Shown: positions 37,410 to 46,914, numbered from the stretch's first letter. The stretch: DNA of 64,000 bases from Nocardia alba NBRC 108234 (GCF_001612665.1 NZ_BDAX01000023.1:1-64000), one strand, 5' to 3'. Made by a program: numbers and translations. The notes: generated by a model from the letters alone, not told the origin.

Positions 37410-39098
37410 GTGCGTGCAGCCGAGGACGACTTCGACGGCGGGCCGGTGCGTAGCCCGGTCCCCGCTTCCGCTGCGGATTTCCGCACCGCCTTTCTGGACG
37501 CGCGCTCGCTGATCGGATGCAGGCACCGCCTTCGCCTCGATGCCGAGAATCCCGGCGTGCTCGCCGAGGTCCGTGAGGATCCAGGCGTGCAGCAGCGGCG
37601 TGAGGCCGCCACCGCCCACCGCATCAGAATCCGCGACGAACTGGTCGCGGCCGCCCCCGCCGACTGGGTGGTGATCGACCCGCAGTCGCGTGGCGCGGCC
37701 AGGGCCGCGGCGACGATGGCCGCCATCGAGGCGGGCGCCCCGCGCATCTGGGGCGGTCTGCTGCCCGCCGAAGCCGACACCGGTCGGCGCGGCGGGGTCG
37801 AGATCCTGCTGCGCGACGACGATCGCGGCGGCTATATCCCGATCATCGTGGTCAACCACAAGGTCACCGACCCGCGCAGACCCGACCCGGCCGATTTCCA
37901 CCCACTGACCTCGGATCTGTTCCGCTGGCAGCCCCGCCGCGACAAACACGTGAAACTGCGCCCGCAGCCGCGCGACCAGCAGCGCCTCGCCCACCTGTAC
38001 CGCATGTTGCAGCGCTACGGAATGGCCAGCCCCGCCCTGATCGGCGGCGCGATCGGCCTGGTCAGCGACCGCATCCTGGTGCACGACCTGACGAACGTGC
38101 TGGCCGACTACGACCTGCGCTACGCCGACCGCATCGCGGTGGTGCGCGGGGAACTGCCGACCCAGCCGTCGAAGGTGCCCGAGTGCAGGCAGTGCCCGTG
38201 GTGGGTGCGTGGTCCCGCCGGGCGGCAATCCGAGACCGCCGAGCCCAGTTGCGAGGCGACGCTCGCGCAGATGCGCGACGTGAGCCTGGTCGCGCCGGGT
38301 TCGCGCGCCGATGTGTTGCGTCTGCACGGGATCGAAACGGTCGACGAACTCGCCGCGTGGGAGGGCGAGGACCCCGACGACTGGCAGCACGGTCCGTTCG
38401 CCGAAACCGTCGTCACCGCTCGCGCTTGGATCGACGGCGCCCCGCTGGTGCGCCGGTTCGAGCGGGTCAGCGTGCGTCGCGCCGATGTGGAGATCGACGT
38501 CGACCTGGAGAGTTACCAGGAGGACGGCGCCTACCTGTGGGGCACCCTGCTCGACGACGTCTACCGCCCGTTCGTCACCTGGGATCCGCTGCCCACCGAG
38601 GACGAGGGTCGCTCGTTCGCCGAGTTCTGGACCTGGCTGATGGAACGGCGCGCCGACGCCCACGCCCGAGGCAAAACCTTTGCGGCCTATTGCTATTCGC
38701 GAACCGCCGAGGACAAGTGGCTCTACGAATCGGCCCGCCGATTCGCCGGCCGCCCCGGTGTTCCGACGCACGAGCAAGTGCGCGCGTTCGTCGACTCCAA
38801 GGAATGGGTCGACATGTTCCAGGCCGTCACCGAGCAGTTCATCTGCCCGAACGGCAAGGGCCTCAAGAAGATCGCCCCCGTCGCCGGATTCGGCTGGCGT
38901 GATCCGGAAGCGGGCGGGGAGGCCTCGATGGGCTGGTACCGCCGCGCCGTCGGATACGACGACGTTATCGATATGTCCCAGCGCACCCGGCTGTTCGTCT
39001 ACAACGAAGACGACGTCCGCGCCACCCAGGTGCTGCGCGACTGGATGTCCACGCGCGCGGTTGCCGAGGTTCCCTCACTGGCCGATTTCGGACGGTAA
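37410..39098 (+). CDS. TM0106 family RecB-like nuclease
   Basis: A 562-residue putative nuclease. The first half is a RecB-like domain with Fe-S-type cysteines (Cys37; CRQCPWW; SCEAT) similar to Cas4-like exonucleases. The C-terminal half resembles an RNase H-like 3'-5' exonuclease (VEIDVDLESYQEDGAYLWG, then YNEDDVRATQVLRDWM). Family function unproven; likely DNA repair. GTG at 37410. Followed 12 bases later by htpG. Confidence 0.88.
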   Translation: MRAAEDDFDGGPVRSPVPASAADFRTAFLDARSLIGCRHRLRLDAENPGVLAEVREDPGVQQRREAATAHRIRIRDELVAAAPADWVVIDPQSRGAARAAATMAAIEAGAPRIWGGLLPAEADTGRRGGVEILLRDDDRGGYIPIIVVNHKVTDPRRPDPADFHPLTSDLFRWQPRRDKHVKLRPQPRDQQRLAHLYRMLQRYGMASPALIGGAIGLVSDRILVHDLTNVLADYDLRYADRIAVVRGELPTQPSKVPECRQCPWWVRGPAGRQSETAEPSCEATLAQMRDVSLVAPGSRADVLRLHGIETVDELAAWEGEDPDDWQHGPFAETVVTARAWIDGAPLVRRFERVSVRRADVEIDVDLESYQEDGAYLWGTLLDDVYRPFVTWDPLPTEDEGRSFAEFWTWLMERRADAHARGKTFAAYCYSRTAEDKWLYESARRFAGRPGVPTHEQVRAFVDSKEWVDMFQAVTEQFICPNGKGLKKIAPVAGFGWRDPEAGGEASMGWYRRAVGYDDVIDMSQRTRLFVYNEDDVRATQVLRDWMSTRAVAEVPSLADFGR

Positions 39099-39110
39099 TA
39101 CCATCGGGGT

Positions 39111-41072
39111 GTGACTGAGCAGCGCGTCGAAACCCTCGAGTTCCAGGCCGAAACCCATCAGCTCCTCGAGTTGATGATCCACTCGGTCTACTCCAACAAA
39201 GACACCTTCCTGCGGGAACTGATCTCGAACGCCTCCGATGCGCTGGACAAGCTCAAGCTTGCCGCCTACCAGGACAAAGACCTGGGCGCGGACACTTCGG
39301 ATCTGCACATCGAGCTCGAGGTCGACCAGGACAAGCGGGTCCTGACCGTCCGCGACAACGGCATCGGAATGTCGCGCGCCGAGGTGATCGACCTGATCGG
39401 TACCCTCGCCAAGTCCGGCACCGCCGACCTGCGTCGCAAGCTGACCGAGGCCAAGTCCGACGCCGCCGCCGAGGAACTGATCGGCCAGTTCGGCATCGGC
39501 TTCTACTCCACCTTCATGGTCGCCGACAAGGTCGTCCTCACCACCCGCAAGGCAGGCGAGACCGAGGCCACCCGCTGGGAAGCCGCCGCGGGCAGCTCCA
39601 CCTACGCCATCGACACCGTCGCCGACGCGCCGCAGGGCACCTCGGTGACCCTCGAGCTCAAGCCCGCCGACGAAGACGATCACCTGTTCGACTACACGCA
39701 GGAATGGAAGCTGCGCGAGATCGTCCGCAAGTACTCCGACTTCATCGCCTGGCCGATCCGCATGCAGGTCGAGCGCACGGTGACCGAGGGCGAGGGTGAG
39801 GACAAGGTCGACAAGACCATCGTCGAGGATCAGGTCCTCAACTCGCAGAAGGCGTTGTGGACGCGGCCGCGCAGCGAGGTGAGCGAGGAGGAGTACAAGG
39901 AGTTCTACCACCACGTCTCGCACGCCTGGGACGAGCCGCTCGAGATCATCCCGATGAAGGCCGAAGGCACCTTCGAATACCAGGCGCTGCTGTTCATTCC
40001 GTCGATCGCGCCGTTCGACCTGTTCACCCGTGAGCACAAGCGCGGGGTGCAGCTCTACGTGCGTCGCGTGTTCATCATGGACAACTGCGAAGAGCTGATG
40101 CCGGAGTACCTGCGCTTCGTGAAGGGTGTCGTCGACGCCCAGGACCTCTCGCTCAATGTCTCGCGCGAGATCCTCCAGCAGGACCGCCAGATCCAGATGA
40201 TCCGCAAGCGCCTGGTGAAGAAGGTGCTGTCCACCGTGAAGGACATGCAGGGCGCCGAGGACCAGACCAGGTACCAGACGTTCTGGGGCCAGTTCGGCCG
40301 CGTGCTCAAGGAGGGCTTGCTCTCCGATACCGACAATCGCGAAACCCTGCTCACCGTCTCGTCTTTCGCCTCCACCGCCTCCGACTCCGAGCTCACCACG
40401 CTCGCGCAGTATGTGGAGCGGTGCAAGGACGGCCAGGACTCGATCTACTACATGACCGGCGAAAGCCGTGCGCAGGTGGAGAATTCGCCGCACCTGGAAG
40501 CCTTCACGGCCAAGGGGCGCGAGGTGCTGATCCTCACCGATCCGGTCGACGAGATGTGGGTCGGTTCGGTACCGGAATTCCAGGGCAAGACCTTCCAGTC
40601 CATCGCCAAGGGTGAGGTCGACCTCGAAACCGAGGACGAGAAGAAGGAAACCGAAGCCCTGCGCGAACAGCAGGACAAGGACTTCGGCGACCTGCTCACC
40701 TGGCTCGGCACCACGCTCACCGACGTGGCCAAGGAAGTTCGCCTCACCAACCGCCTCACCACCTCGCCCGCCTGCCTGGTCGGTGACGTCTACGACTTCA
40801 CCCCGATGCTCGAGCGCATGTACCGGGCCTCGGGCCAGGCGATGCCGGAGTCCAAGCGCATCCTCGAGCTCAACCCGACCCACCCGCTGGTCACGGGCCT
40901 GCGCGACGCCTACGACGCCCGCAAGTCCGACGCCGACGAGGGCAAGGTTCCCGAACTCGCCGAAACCGCCGAGCTCCTCTACGGCACAGCGGTTCTCGCC
41001 GAGGGCGGCGAACTGAAGGACCCGGCCCGCTTCGCCCAGCTCCTCACCGAACGCCTGACCCGCACCGTCTGA
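39111..41072 (+). CDS. htpG: Chaperone HtpG (Hsp90)
   Basis: A 653-residue Hsp90: N-terminal ATPase with ELISNASDALDKLK, DNGIGM and GQFGIGFYS; the middle domain and a C-terminal dimerisation region follow. Full family length. GTG start at 39111 follows the nuclease gene by 12 nt, so the pair may be an operon. Confidence 0.97.
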   Translation: MTEQRVETLEFQAETHQLLELMIHSVYSNKDTFLRELISNASDALDKLKLAAYQDKDLGADTSDLHIELEVDQDKRVLTVRDNGIGMSRAEVIDLIGTLAKSGTADLRRKLTEAKSDAAAEELIGQFGIGFYSTFMVADKVVLTTRKAGETEATRWEAAAGSSTYAIDTVADAPQGTSVTLELKPADEDDHLFDYTQEWKLREIVRKYSDFIAWPIRMQVERTVTEGEGEDKVDKTIVEDQVLNSQKALWTRPRSEVSEEEYKEFYHHVSHAWDEPLEIIPMKAEGTFEYQALLFIPSIAPFDLFTREHKRGVQLYVRRVFIMDNCEELMPEYLRFVKGVVDAQDLSLNVSREILQQDRQIQMIRKRLVKKVLSTVKDMQGAEDQTRYQTFWGQFGRVLKEGLLSDTDNRETLLTVSSFASTASDSELTTLAQYVERCKDGQDSIYYMTGESRAQVENSPHLEAFTAKGREVLILTDPVDEMWVGSVPEFQGKTFQSIAKGEVDLETEDEKKETEALREQQDKDFGDLLTWLGTTLTDVAKEVRLTNRLTTSPACLVGDVYDFTPMLERMYRASGQAMPESKRILELNPTHPLVTGLRDAYDARKSDADEGKVPELAETAELLYGTAVLAEGGELKDPARFAQLLTERLTRTV

Positions 41073-41077
41073 TCCGC

Positions 41078-41107
41078 CTCCCCGCGACTTTTGCCGGTCG
41101 CGGGGAG
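41078..41107 (+). terminator. Hairpin after htpG
   Basis: CTCCCCGCGAC and GTCGCGGGGAG (11 bp perfect) with an 8-nt loop, five bases after the htpG stop; no U-tract. Confidence 0.65.
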
Positions 41108-41266
41108 CTGGAGGGTGAGTCGCCGGGCCGGAGGTGGGATGTCGGTGGCGTTTCGGGCGTGCCCGGTGAGGTACCCATGTTCGTGCGAGATCAGTTGTTC
41201 TGTGATGTTGGATTTGTTCATCGGAATTCTCGTGCCTCGGCGCCTTGATCGGGTGACCATTGAAGG

Positions 41267-41716
41267 ATGGTGGGGCATGAGATTCGTCGCGCGAGACCCG
41301 ATGACTACGACAGCATCATCGGCGTGGTCGACAACTGGTGGGGTCGAGCGGCGGTGCACAATCTGCCCCGCATGTTCCTCGACCACTTCCATCGGACCAG
41401 CCTGGTCACCTCCGATGACAGCGGAATCTCCGGCTTTCTCATCGGGTTCGGCTCACCCTCCGATCCACACGCCGCCTACGTCCACTTCGTGGCCGTCCGC
41501 CCCGACGCTCGCAAATGCGGTCTCGGCAGGACCCTCTACGAAGCGTTCTTCAGCATCGCGCGCTCCGACAATCGCACCACCGTCACCGCGATAACCTCAC
41601 CCGCCAACTACACCTCGATCGACTTCCACCGCAGCCTCGGATTCACCGTCGCGGGCCCCGTCCCCGACTACAACGGGCCCGGCCGAGCCCTCGTCACCTT
41701 CACGCGCCCGGTATGA
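41267..41716 (+). CDS. GNAT family acetyltransferase
   Basis: A 149-residue GNAT enzyme: RRARPDDYDSIIGVVDNWW, then VHFVAVRPDARKCGLGRTLYEAFF with the acetyl-CoA loop (R-K-C-G-L-G). The acceptor is unknown. Overlaps or abuts the downstream methyltransferase gene. Confidence 0.88.
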   Translation: MVGHEIRRARPDDYDSIIGVVDNWWGRAAVHNLPRMFLDHFHRTSLVTSDDSGISGFLIGFGSPSDPHAAYVHFVAVRPDARKCGLGRTLYEAFFSIARSDNRTTVTAITSPANYTSIDFHRSLGFTVAGPVPDYNGPGRALVTFTRPV

Positions 41717-41724
41717 AGGTTGTT

Positions 41725-42531
41725 ATGTCAGAACAGTTGTCGTCCGTTGTTCGCCCCTGGGACCTCGTCGCGCAGGGGTATGCCGAGACCGGAGCGGCCG
41801 TGCTCGCGCCCTTCGCGGCGCACGCACTCGAATACCTCACCATCGGCTCGGAATCGGAGATCGTCGACGTGGCGGCGGGTACCGGGTTGTCGAGCATCGC
41901 CGCCGCCGAACTCGGCGCCCGCGTGCATGCCATCGACCTCTCGCCGTCGATGATCGACCAGTTGGTCGCGGCGGCCGCCGCGCACCCCACGATCGTCGCG
42001 CAGGTCGGCGACGGACAGGACCTGCCTTACGAGGACAACCGATTCGACGCGGGCCTGTCCCTGTTCGGCCTGATGTTCTTCGCCGACCGCGCCAAGGGTT
42101 TCGCCGAATTGAGCCGCGTGCTCCGCCCCGGCGGCACCGCGGTGGTCGCCGCCTGGGCACCCGCGGCCGAATCCTCGCTCATGCGAGCGCTGTTCGGCGC
42201 GCTGACCGCGGCCGACCCCACAGCCACACTCCCACAACCGGATTCGCGAAGCCTGGAGAACCCCAGGGTGTTCGACGCGGAGATGCGCGCGGCGGGCCTG
42301 CTCGACGTGCGGATCGAGCAGTACACCGCCGAGGTCCGCTTCCCGGACGCGACCGCCCTCTGGGAAGCGCTGACCCGCAGCAGTGCTGCGCTCGCCGTCG
42401 TGCGCGACGAAGTGGGCGAGCCGGAATGGCAGCGTCGCAGCGCGGCGGCGATCGACCATCTCACGGTGACCTACCGGCCGAACACCCCGTTGCGCACCAC
42501 CGCGCTCTTCGGCATCGGCACCGCGCCCTGA
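41725..42531 (+). CDS. SAM-dependent methyltransferase
   Basis: A 268-residue class I methyltransferase. Motif I is VDVAAGTGLSS; DLSPSMIDQL, FDAGLSLFGLMFFADRAKGFAELSRVLRPGG follow. ATG at 41725 is used because GAAGG lies eight bases upstream; the ATG at 41713 (overlapping the GNAT stop) has no ribosome site. Substrate unknown. Likely transcribed with the GNAT gene. Confidence 0.9.
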   Translation: MSEQLSSVVRPWDLVAQGYAETGAAVLAPFAAHALEYLTIGSESEIVDVAAGTGLSSIAAAELGARVHAIDLSPSMIDQLVAAAAAHPTIVAQVGDGQDLPYEDNRFDAGLSLFGLMFFADRAKGFAELSRVLRPGGTAVVAAWAPAAESSLMRALFGALTAADPTATLPQPDSRSLENPRVFDAEMRAAGLLDVRIEQYTAEVRFPDATALWEALTRSSAALAVVRDEVGEPEWQRRSAAAIDHLTVTYRPNTPLRTTALFGIGTAP

Positions 42532-42538
42532 GACGCCG

Positions 42539-42569
42539 ACGGCGCCCTGCCGGGTGGGCAGGGCGCCGT
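42539..42569. terminator. Bidirectional terminator
   Basis: Perfect 13-bp stem ACGGCGCCCTGCC/GGCAGGGCGCCGT with a GGGTG loop between convergent methyltransferase and SDR genes. Confidence 0.85.
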
Positions 42570-42588
42570 GGATCGCTGGGCCGCGTGA

Positions 42589-43356
42589 CTAGCGCGGGGC
42601 CATGCGCAGCGCGCCGTCCATCCGGATGGTCTCGCCGTTGAGGTAGTCGTGGGACGCGATGTACTCCACCAGCTGGGCGTACTCGTCCGGGCGGCCGAGA
42701 CGGGACGGGAAGGGGACGCCCGCCTCCAGGCCCGCGCGGTACTCGGGGGTGACGCCGGCGAGCATCGGGGTGTCGATGATGCCGGGGGCGATGGTGTTCA
42801 CGCGGATGCCGAACTGGGCGAGATCGCGCGCGGCGGGGACGGTCATGCCGTGCACGCCGCCCTTGGACGCGGAGTAGGCGATCTGGCCGACCTGGCCCTC
42901 GAAGGCCGCGACCGAGGCGGTGTTGACGACGACGCCGCGCTGGCCGTACTCGTCGACCGGGTCGGTCTTGGCGATGGCATCGGCGGCCAGGCGCATCACG
43001 TTGAACGTGCCGAGCAGGTTCACGGTGATGACGGTGCGGAACAGCTCCAGGTCGTGCGGGCCGTTCTTGGACAGGATGCGACCCGCCCAGCCGACGCCGG
43101 CGCAGTTCACCACGATGCGCAGCGGTGCCGGGCCCTCGGTGATCTGGGCGATCGCCGCGGCGACCTCGTCACCGCTGGTCACGTCCGCCGCGATCAAGGT
43201 GACGCCGGCGGGGACGTCGTCGCCCGCGCGCTCGATGGACGCGGGAATGTCGAGCCCGAACACAGTGGCCCCCGCGTCGGCCAGACGCTTGGCGGTGGCG
43301 GCACCGAGGCCGGACGCGCCTCCGGTCACAATGGCGGCGGAACCGGAAATCTCCAC
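42589..43356 (-). CDS. SDR dehydrogenase, 3-hydroxyacyl-CoA dehydrogenase-like
   Basis: A 255-residue short-chain dehydrogenase with TGGASGLGAA (NAD binding), NCAGVG, Ser148, and the catalytic Tyr161/Lys165 (YSASK). The GGVHGMTVPAARDLAQFGIRVNTIAPGIIDTPML segment resembles type II 3-hydroxyacyl-CoA dehydrogenase (HSD17B10-like), suggesting beta-oxidation. Start ATG at 43356. Divergent from the second SDR. Confidence 0.9.
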   Translation of the reverse strand: MEISGSAAIVTGGASGLGAATAKRLADAGATVFGLDIPASIERAGDDVPAGVTLIAADVTSGDEVAAAIAQITEGPAPLRIVVNCAGVGWAGRILSKNGPHDLELFRTVITVNLLGTFNVMRLAADAIAKTDPVDEYGQRGVVVNTASVAAFEGQVGQIAYSASKGGVHGMTVPAARDLAQFGIRVNTIAPGIIDTPMLAGVTPEYRAGLEAGVPFPSRLGRPDEYAQLVEYIASHDYLNGETIRMDGALRMAPR

Positions 43357-43660
43357 GACAAATCCTCCTGTGTTATTGGCGGCTGGTGCCGCTGTCCTCG
43401 GTGTTCATTCGCGGCTGCCGCCGCGGTTCTCGGCGCTGGACTCCGCCCGTGGGCGGGCACTCTTTTGTAGCATCCTGGGCTCAGTCCAGCGCGCGCCCAG
43501 AGCGTGCTCGTCGTCGCCCCGAGAACCTTGGCTCGCGGCTTATTGTGCCGCTTGCCAATAGTGGCACCCTAGCGTGAACCGGGTGTGGTCTGGAACACCC
43601 ATCGGCAGCGCTGGGGAAATAATGGTGAACACCGATGTCTACCGGTGGTAGCGTGCCGTC
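43357..43660. promoter_or_regulatory. Divergent SDR intergenic region with putative TetR site
   Basis: 304 bp. GTGAAC (43625-43630), an 18-nt spacer and TAGCGT (43649-43654), six bases before the ATG at 43661, suggest a leaderless transcript. The spacer holds an imperfect palindrome (CACCGATGTCTACCGGTG). GGGTGT/ACACCC and GTGCC/GGCAC repeats lie further up. These are candidate operators for the TetR encoded at 44536; not proven. Confidence 0.4.
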
Positions 43661-44539
43661 ATGAGATCGTTCGCCGGTCCTTCGGTGGCCGGGCGCAGGG
43701 TCCTGATCACCGGGGCCGCGCGTGGGATCGGTGCCGAGCTGGCCCGCAGGCTGGCGATGCGGGGGGCCCACGTCGCTCTGCTCGGCCTCGAGCCCGAACT
43801 GCTGGCCGAAGTGGCGGCGGAATGCGGCGATGTGCCGTGGCGGTATTGCGACGTGGCCGATCGGGCACAGGTCGAGCGGGTGGTCGAGGCGCTGGTCGGC
43901 GAACTCGGCGGGCTCGATGTGCTGGTGGCCAACGCGGGAGTCGCCAAGCAGATGGCCATGATCGGCGGAGACCCGTCGGTGCTGGAGGAAACCCTCGCGG
44001 TGAACGTGCTCGGGGTCGCCTACACGGTGTCGGCGGCGGGCGCGCATCTTTCGCATCCGGGCGGGTATGTGCTGATGATGTCGTCGATCTCCGCCGCCGT
44101 GCAGCTGCCGCTCGGTGGGGCGTACAGTGCCTCGGCCGCGGCGGTCGCCTCGCTGGGCGCCACCCTGCGGGCGGAACTGCGCTCGACCGGGGCGAAAGTG
44201 GGGGTCAGCTATTTCGCGGGGATCGACACCGACATGACGGTGCGCGGATTCGGTACAGTCGCCGCGCACACCGTGCTGGAGGAGACGAGTCTCACCGGGA
44301 GCTCGCCCGTCGGGCCCGCGGTCGAAGCGCTGGAACGCGCTATAGCCCGACGGCGCAAGACCGTTGTCTCACCCTGGTGGGTAGCGTTGGTCCGGCCGTT
44401 CCGGCTGCTGGCCCAACTGGTCGTGCAGCGGGTGCAGGGCGACCGACTGGCTCGTGCCATCGACATCGCCCGCACCGAGGACGTCCCCTTCACAACCGAA
44501 CAGCCCGCCCGACCCCGCAGAATGGAACGGCAAGCATGA
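43661..44539 (+). CDS. SDR-family protein lacking the catalytic lysine
   Basis: A 292-residue SDR-fold protein. Cofactor motif TGAARGIGAEL and NAG (ANAGVAK) are intact, and Ser141/142 and Tyr155 are present, but the position of the catalytic Lys (YxxxK) is Ala159 (YSASA). A C-terminal extension (about 40 residues, basic) follows the core. It may bind NAD(P) without normal dehydrogenation, or use another base. Translationally coupled to the TetR gene. Confidence 0.85.
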   Translation: MRSFAGPSVAGRRVLITGAARGIGAELARRLAMRGAHVALLGLEPELLAEVAAECGDVPWRYCDVADRAQVERVVEALVGELGGLDVLVANAGVAKQMAMIGGDPSVLEETLAVNVLGVAYTVSAAGAHLSHPGGYVLMMSSISAAVQLPLGGAYSASAAAVASLGATLRAELRSTGAKVGVSYFAGIDTDMTVRGFGTVAAHTVLEETSLTGSSPVGPAVEALERAIARRRKTVVSPWWVALVRPFRLLAQLVVQRVQGDRLARAIDIARTEDVPFTTEQPARPRRMERQA

Positions 44540-45174
44540 ACGATTCGACCCTGCGGCAACAACTTCCGCGTGGACGCCACCACCTCTCGCGTGAGGAAGT
44601 CGTCGCCTCTCAGCGTGAGCGCATTCTCGTCGCGATGGGGGAGGCGATGACCGTCGGCGGCTACGTCGGTACGCCGGTGGCGGCCGTGCTCAAGCGCGCC
44701 GGGGTTTCACGGGAAACGTTCTACGAGTTGTTCCGGTCGAAAGAGGACTGCTTCAACGCGGCCTTCGACCGGGTGTCGAGCGCGCTGGCCGAGAAACTCC
44801 AGACGGTGATCGCCGACTGCGTCGACACCGACGCGCTCACCCGCATGGATCGCATTCTCACCACGTACTTCGACCACATGATCGACGACCCGGCCTCCGC
44901 GCGCCTGTTCCTGGTGGAGGTCTACGCGGTCGGCCCGTCGGCCATCCAGGCGCGGATGGACCTGCAGCATCGCTTCGCGGAGGTGGTCTCCACCATGCTC
45001 GGCGCCGAATCCGAGGACCAGCGCTTCGCCTGCGCGACCCTGGCCGCCGCCATCGGCGCCATGGTCACCGGCCGCATCGCCGCCGACGATCCGGAAAGCC
45101 TGCGCGGCATCAAGGACCAGCTGATAGCCCTGGCCCGCCGCTCCGGCACCCTCTACGGCAACGCCTTCGCCTGA
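44536..45174 (+). CDS. TetR/AcrR family transcriptional regulator
   Basis: A 212-residue TetR: HTH at about residues 25-70 (ASQRERILVAMGEAMTVGGYVGTPVAAVLKRAGVSRETFYELFRSKEDCF). The ATG at 44536 overlaps the SDR stop. The likely target is the divergent SDR region upstream; ligand unknown. Confidence 0.88.
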   Translation: MNDSTLRQQLPRGRHHLSREEVVASQRERILVAMGEAMTVGGYVGTPVAAVLKRAGVSRETFYELFRSKEDCFNAAFDRVSSALAEKLQTVIADCVDTDALTRMDRILTTYFDHMIDDPASARLFLVEVYAVGPSAIQARMDLQHRFAEVVSTMLGAESEDQRFACATLAAAIGAMVTGRIAADDPESLRGIKDQLIALARRSGTLYGNAFA

Positions 45175-45187
45175 TCGGCGCGCGCGC

Positions 45188-45892
45188 TCAGTCCGCGATC
45201 TCGGCCAGTCCGCTCTCGCGCCCCGCGGGCTCGCGTCGCCGCCACACCACGGCGCCGATGCCGAGCAGGGCGGGGACGATCAGCGCCAGGCCCGCCGAAC
45301 CCCAACCGCCCAGCGCGGGCACGAAAGCGTCGAGGACGGTTTTGGCCGCGAAGAACAGGAACAGCAGGCCCGAGGCGAAGGCGATCCCGCGTTCGGGCAG
45401 GTGCTTGCCCGCGAACTTGCCGACCAGGATCGCCAGTCCGCCCGCGGCGACCATGCCGGCGACCGAGCCGATCCAGACGGCGACCCAGTTGTTACTGGAG
45501 GCCAGGGCGGCGGCGGCGAACATGGTGCGGTCACCGAGTTCGGCGAGGGTGAAGGCGGAGATGACCACCAGGAAGGCGTTGCGGGTGCTCGGCGGTTCAG
45601 GAGCGTCTTCGGAGTCGTCGTCGCCGCTGCGCGCATCACGCAGGGTCCAGAGGCCGACCACGAGCAGGGTGAGCGCGGTGATCACGGCGATGGCCTCCGC
45701 CGGCAACGCGGTGCCGAGGAAATGGCCGACGCCCGCGGCGATGAGGTTCACGGCCACGCTGGCGACGCTGATGCCGGCCAGCACCACCCACCAGCGGTAG
45801 CGCAGCGAGAAGGTCAGCGCCATGAGTTGCGATTTGTCGCCGAGTTCGGCGAGGAAGAGCACGCCGAAACTCAGCAGGATCGTGGCGATCAT
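45188..45892 (-). CDS. GDT1/TMEM165-family manganese exporter
   Basis: A 234-residue membrane protein with two copies of the family signature: FLAELGDKSQLMAL near the N-terminus and LAELGDRTMFAAA in the middle, and six to seven helices. UPF0016/GDT1 proteins move Mn2+ (or Ca2+). The start ATG 45892 is used; a longer frame extends into a riboswitch and is rejected. Transcription from a minus-strand promoter at 46083-46112 and control by a yybP-ykoY aptamer fit manganese homeostasis. Confidence 0.92.
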   Translation of the reverse strand: MIATILLSFGVLFLAELGDKSQLMALTFSLRYRWWVVLAGISVASVAVNLIAAGVGHFLGTALPAEAIAVITALTLLVVGLWTLRDARSGDDDSEDAPEPPSTRNAFLVVISAFTLAELGDRTMFAAAALASSNNWVAVWIGSVAGMVAAGGLAILVGKFAGKHLPERGIAFASGLLFLFFAAKTVLDAFVPALGGWGSAGLALIVPALLGIGAVVWRRREPAGRESGLAEIAD

Positions 45893-45944
45893 GAAGTCAG
45901 CTCCCAGGAAATACTCCGGCCTGTGGCTGAGAGACGGGTGCGCC

Positions 45945-46080
45945 TTCAGCCACACCGGTCGACGGATCGGTTCGTGGCCGAAGGTCTCGCCCACCGGTGC
46001 TGACCGGTTCACACAGCCGGACCGCCTCGGCGATCAGTATGTCGACTGTGCGATTGCGGGCTACTCCCCTTCGCTGTGCT
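45945..46080 (-). ncRNA. yybP-ykoY manganese riboswitch
   Basis: On the minus strand GAAGGGGAGTAGCC (46057-46072 region), GTCGACATACTG and GGTGGGCGAGACCTTCGGCC (45976-45996) occur in the order of the yybP-ykoY consensus. The expression platform lies between about 45945 and the ATG at 45892. The downstream gene is a manganese exporter, as expected for this class. Exact ends were not computed. Confidence 0.88.
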
Positions 46081-46082
46081 CC

Positions 46083-46112
46083 ACTCTAGCCCGATAGCTC
46101 CCGGTATGCCAA
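46083..46112 (-). promoter_or_regulatory. Promoter of riboswitch-exporter unit
   Basis: On the minus strand TTGGCA (46107-46112) and TAGAGT (46083-46088) are separated by 18 nt; transcription would start about 7 nt later, just before the aptamer. Confidence 0.7.
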
Positions 46113-46241
46113 GACCTGGTAATCCAAATCTCAATGGGCACAATAAGTTTGGGTATGCGGCGGCGATAGTTCGGTTGCCCTGATTTCCGCACCACGCAGA
46201 CCCGTTGCCAGTGGTTCGCCAACCCGTCGCGAGCGAAAGAC

Positions 46242-46769
46242 TCAGGCCGCCAGCAGCATCGCGAGCACCGCGGTATCGGGATCGCTGATCAGATCCATCC
46301 CGACCCGGCTCACCAGCGAGGTGATCGTGCCGTCGAGCTCCGCCTCGGCCCACGCCGCGCGATGCTCCAAACCGAGGTGCGGCACGCCGGGCAGCAGGAC
46401 GCAGCCCGAGGCCGCGCCCACGCACTCGGGCAGCGAGGGACGCGTCTCCGACGGCGGATGCAGCATCAGCAGCGCGGGCGGGGTGTGCGCGGCGAACCGG
46501 CCGGGTTCGATCGCCTGATCGCCGAGGATCGGTCCCTCGGCCATGACCAGCCCCACCGTGCCCGGTTCCGGGTCGTCGGGCAGCTCCTCGCGTACCCCGA
46601 ACACCGTGCTGGTCACCAGCAGGCCCGGCATCGAGGCCACCCGCACGGCGAGCACCAGCACCTGTGCCCATTCCTTGGTGGTATCCGGCCACCGCCCCGA
46701 CACTACGAACCCGCTCAATCGCCCACGCGCCTGAAACGGCGTGATCCCGATCGGACCCTGTGTATTCAT
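46242..46769 (-). CDS. Hypothetical protein
   Basis: A 175-residue cytoplasmic protein without a recognised family. It starts MNTQGPIGITPFQARG (ATG at 46769; GGGAGG precedes it), is rich in Pro, Gly and Leu in the middle, and ends in hydrophobic residues (TAVLAMLLAA). No signal or membrane helix is convincing. It lies between the exporter unit and sodA on the same strand as both. Confidence 0.65.
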   Translation of the reverse strand: MNTQGPIGITPFQARGRLSGFVVSGRWPDTTKEWAQVLVLAVRVASMPGLLVTSTVFGVREELPDDPEPGTVGLVMAEGPILGDQAIEPGRFAAHTPPALLMLHPPSETRPSLPECVGAASGCVLLPGVPHLGLEHRAAWAEAELDGTITSLVSRVGMDLISDPDTAVLAMLLAA

Positions 46770-46914
46770 GATGGCCTCCCGACTAACGGGGGCGACTGTG
46801 CCCGTATGACAGGAATAACCCCAAACCCATCTGGCACACAAGTACCAGTGAGTGCCAGTCCGCCTCTCCGGGCCTCATGCCGGTCCCATGTTGGTGCGAA
46901 ACCTGGCGGTACGA

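Noticed and set aside
39075..40883. Long minus-strand frame over htpG
   Set aside because: Shadow of htpG; no ribosome site or family.
45893..46012. Longer N-terminus for the manganese exporter
   Set aside because: The extension translates the riboswitch; internal ATG fits the family.
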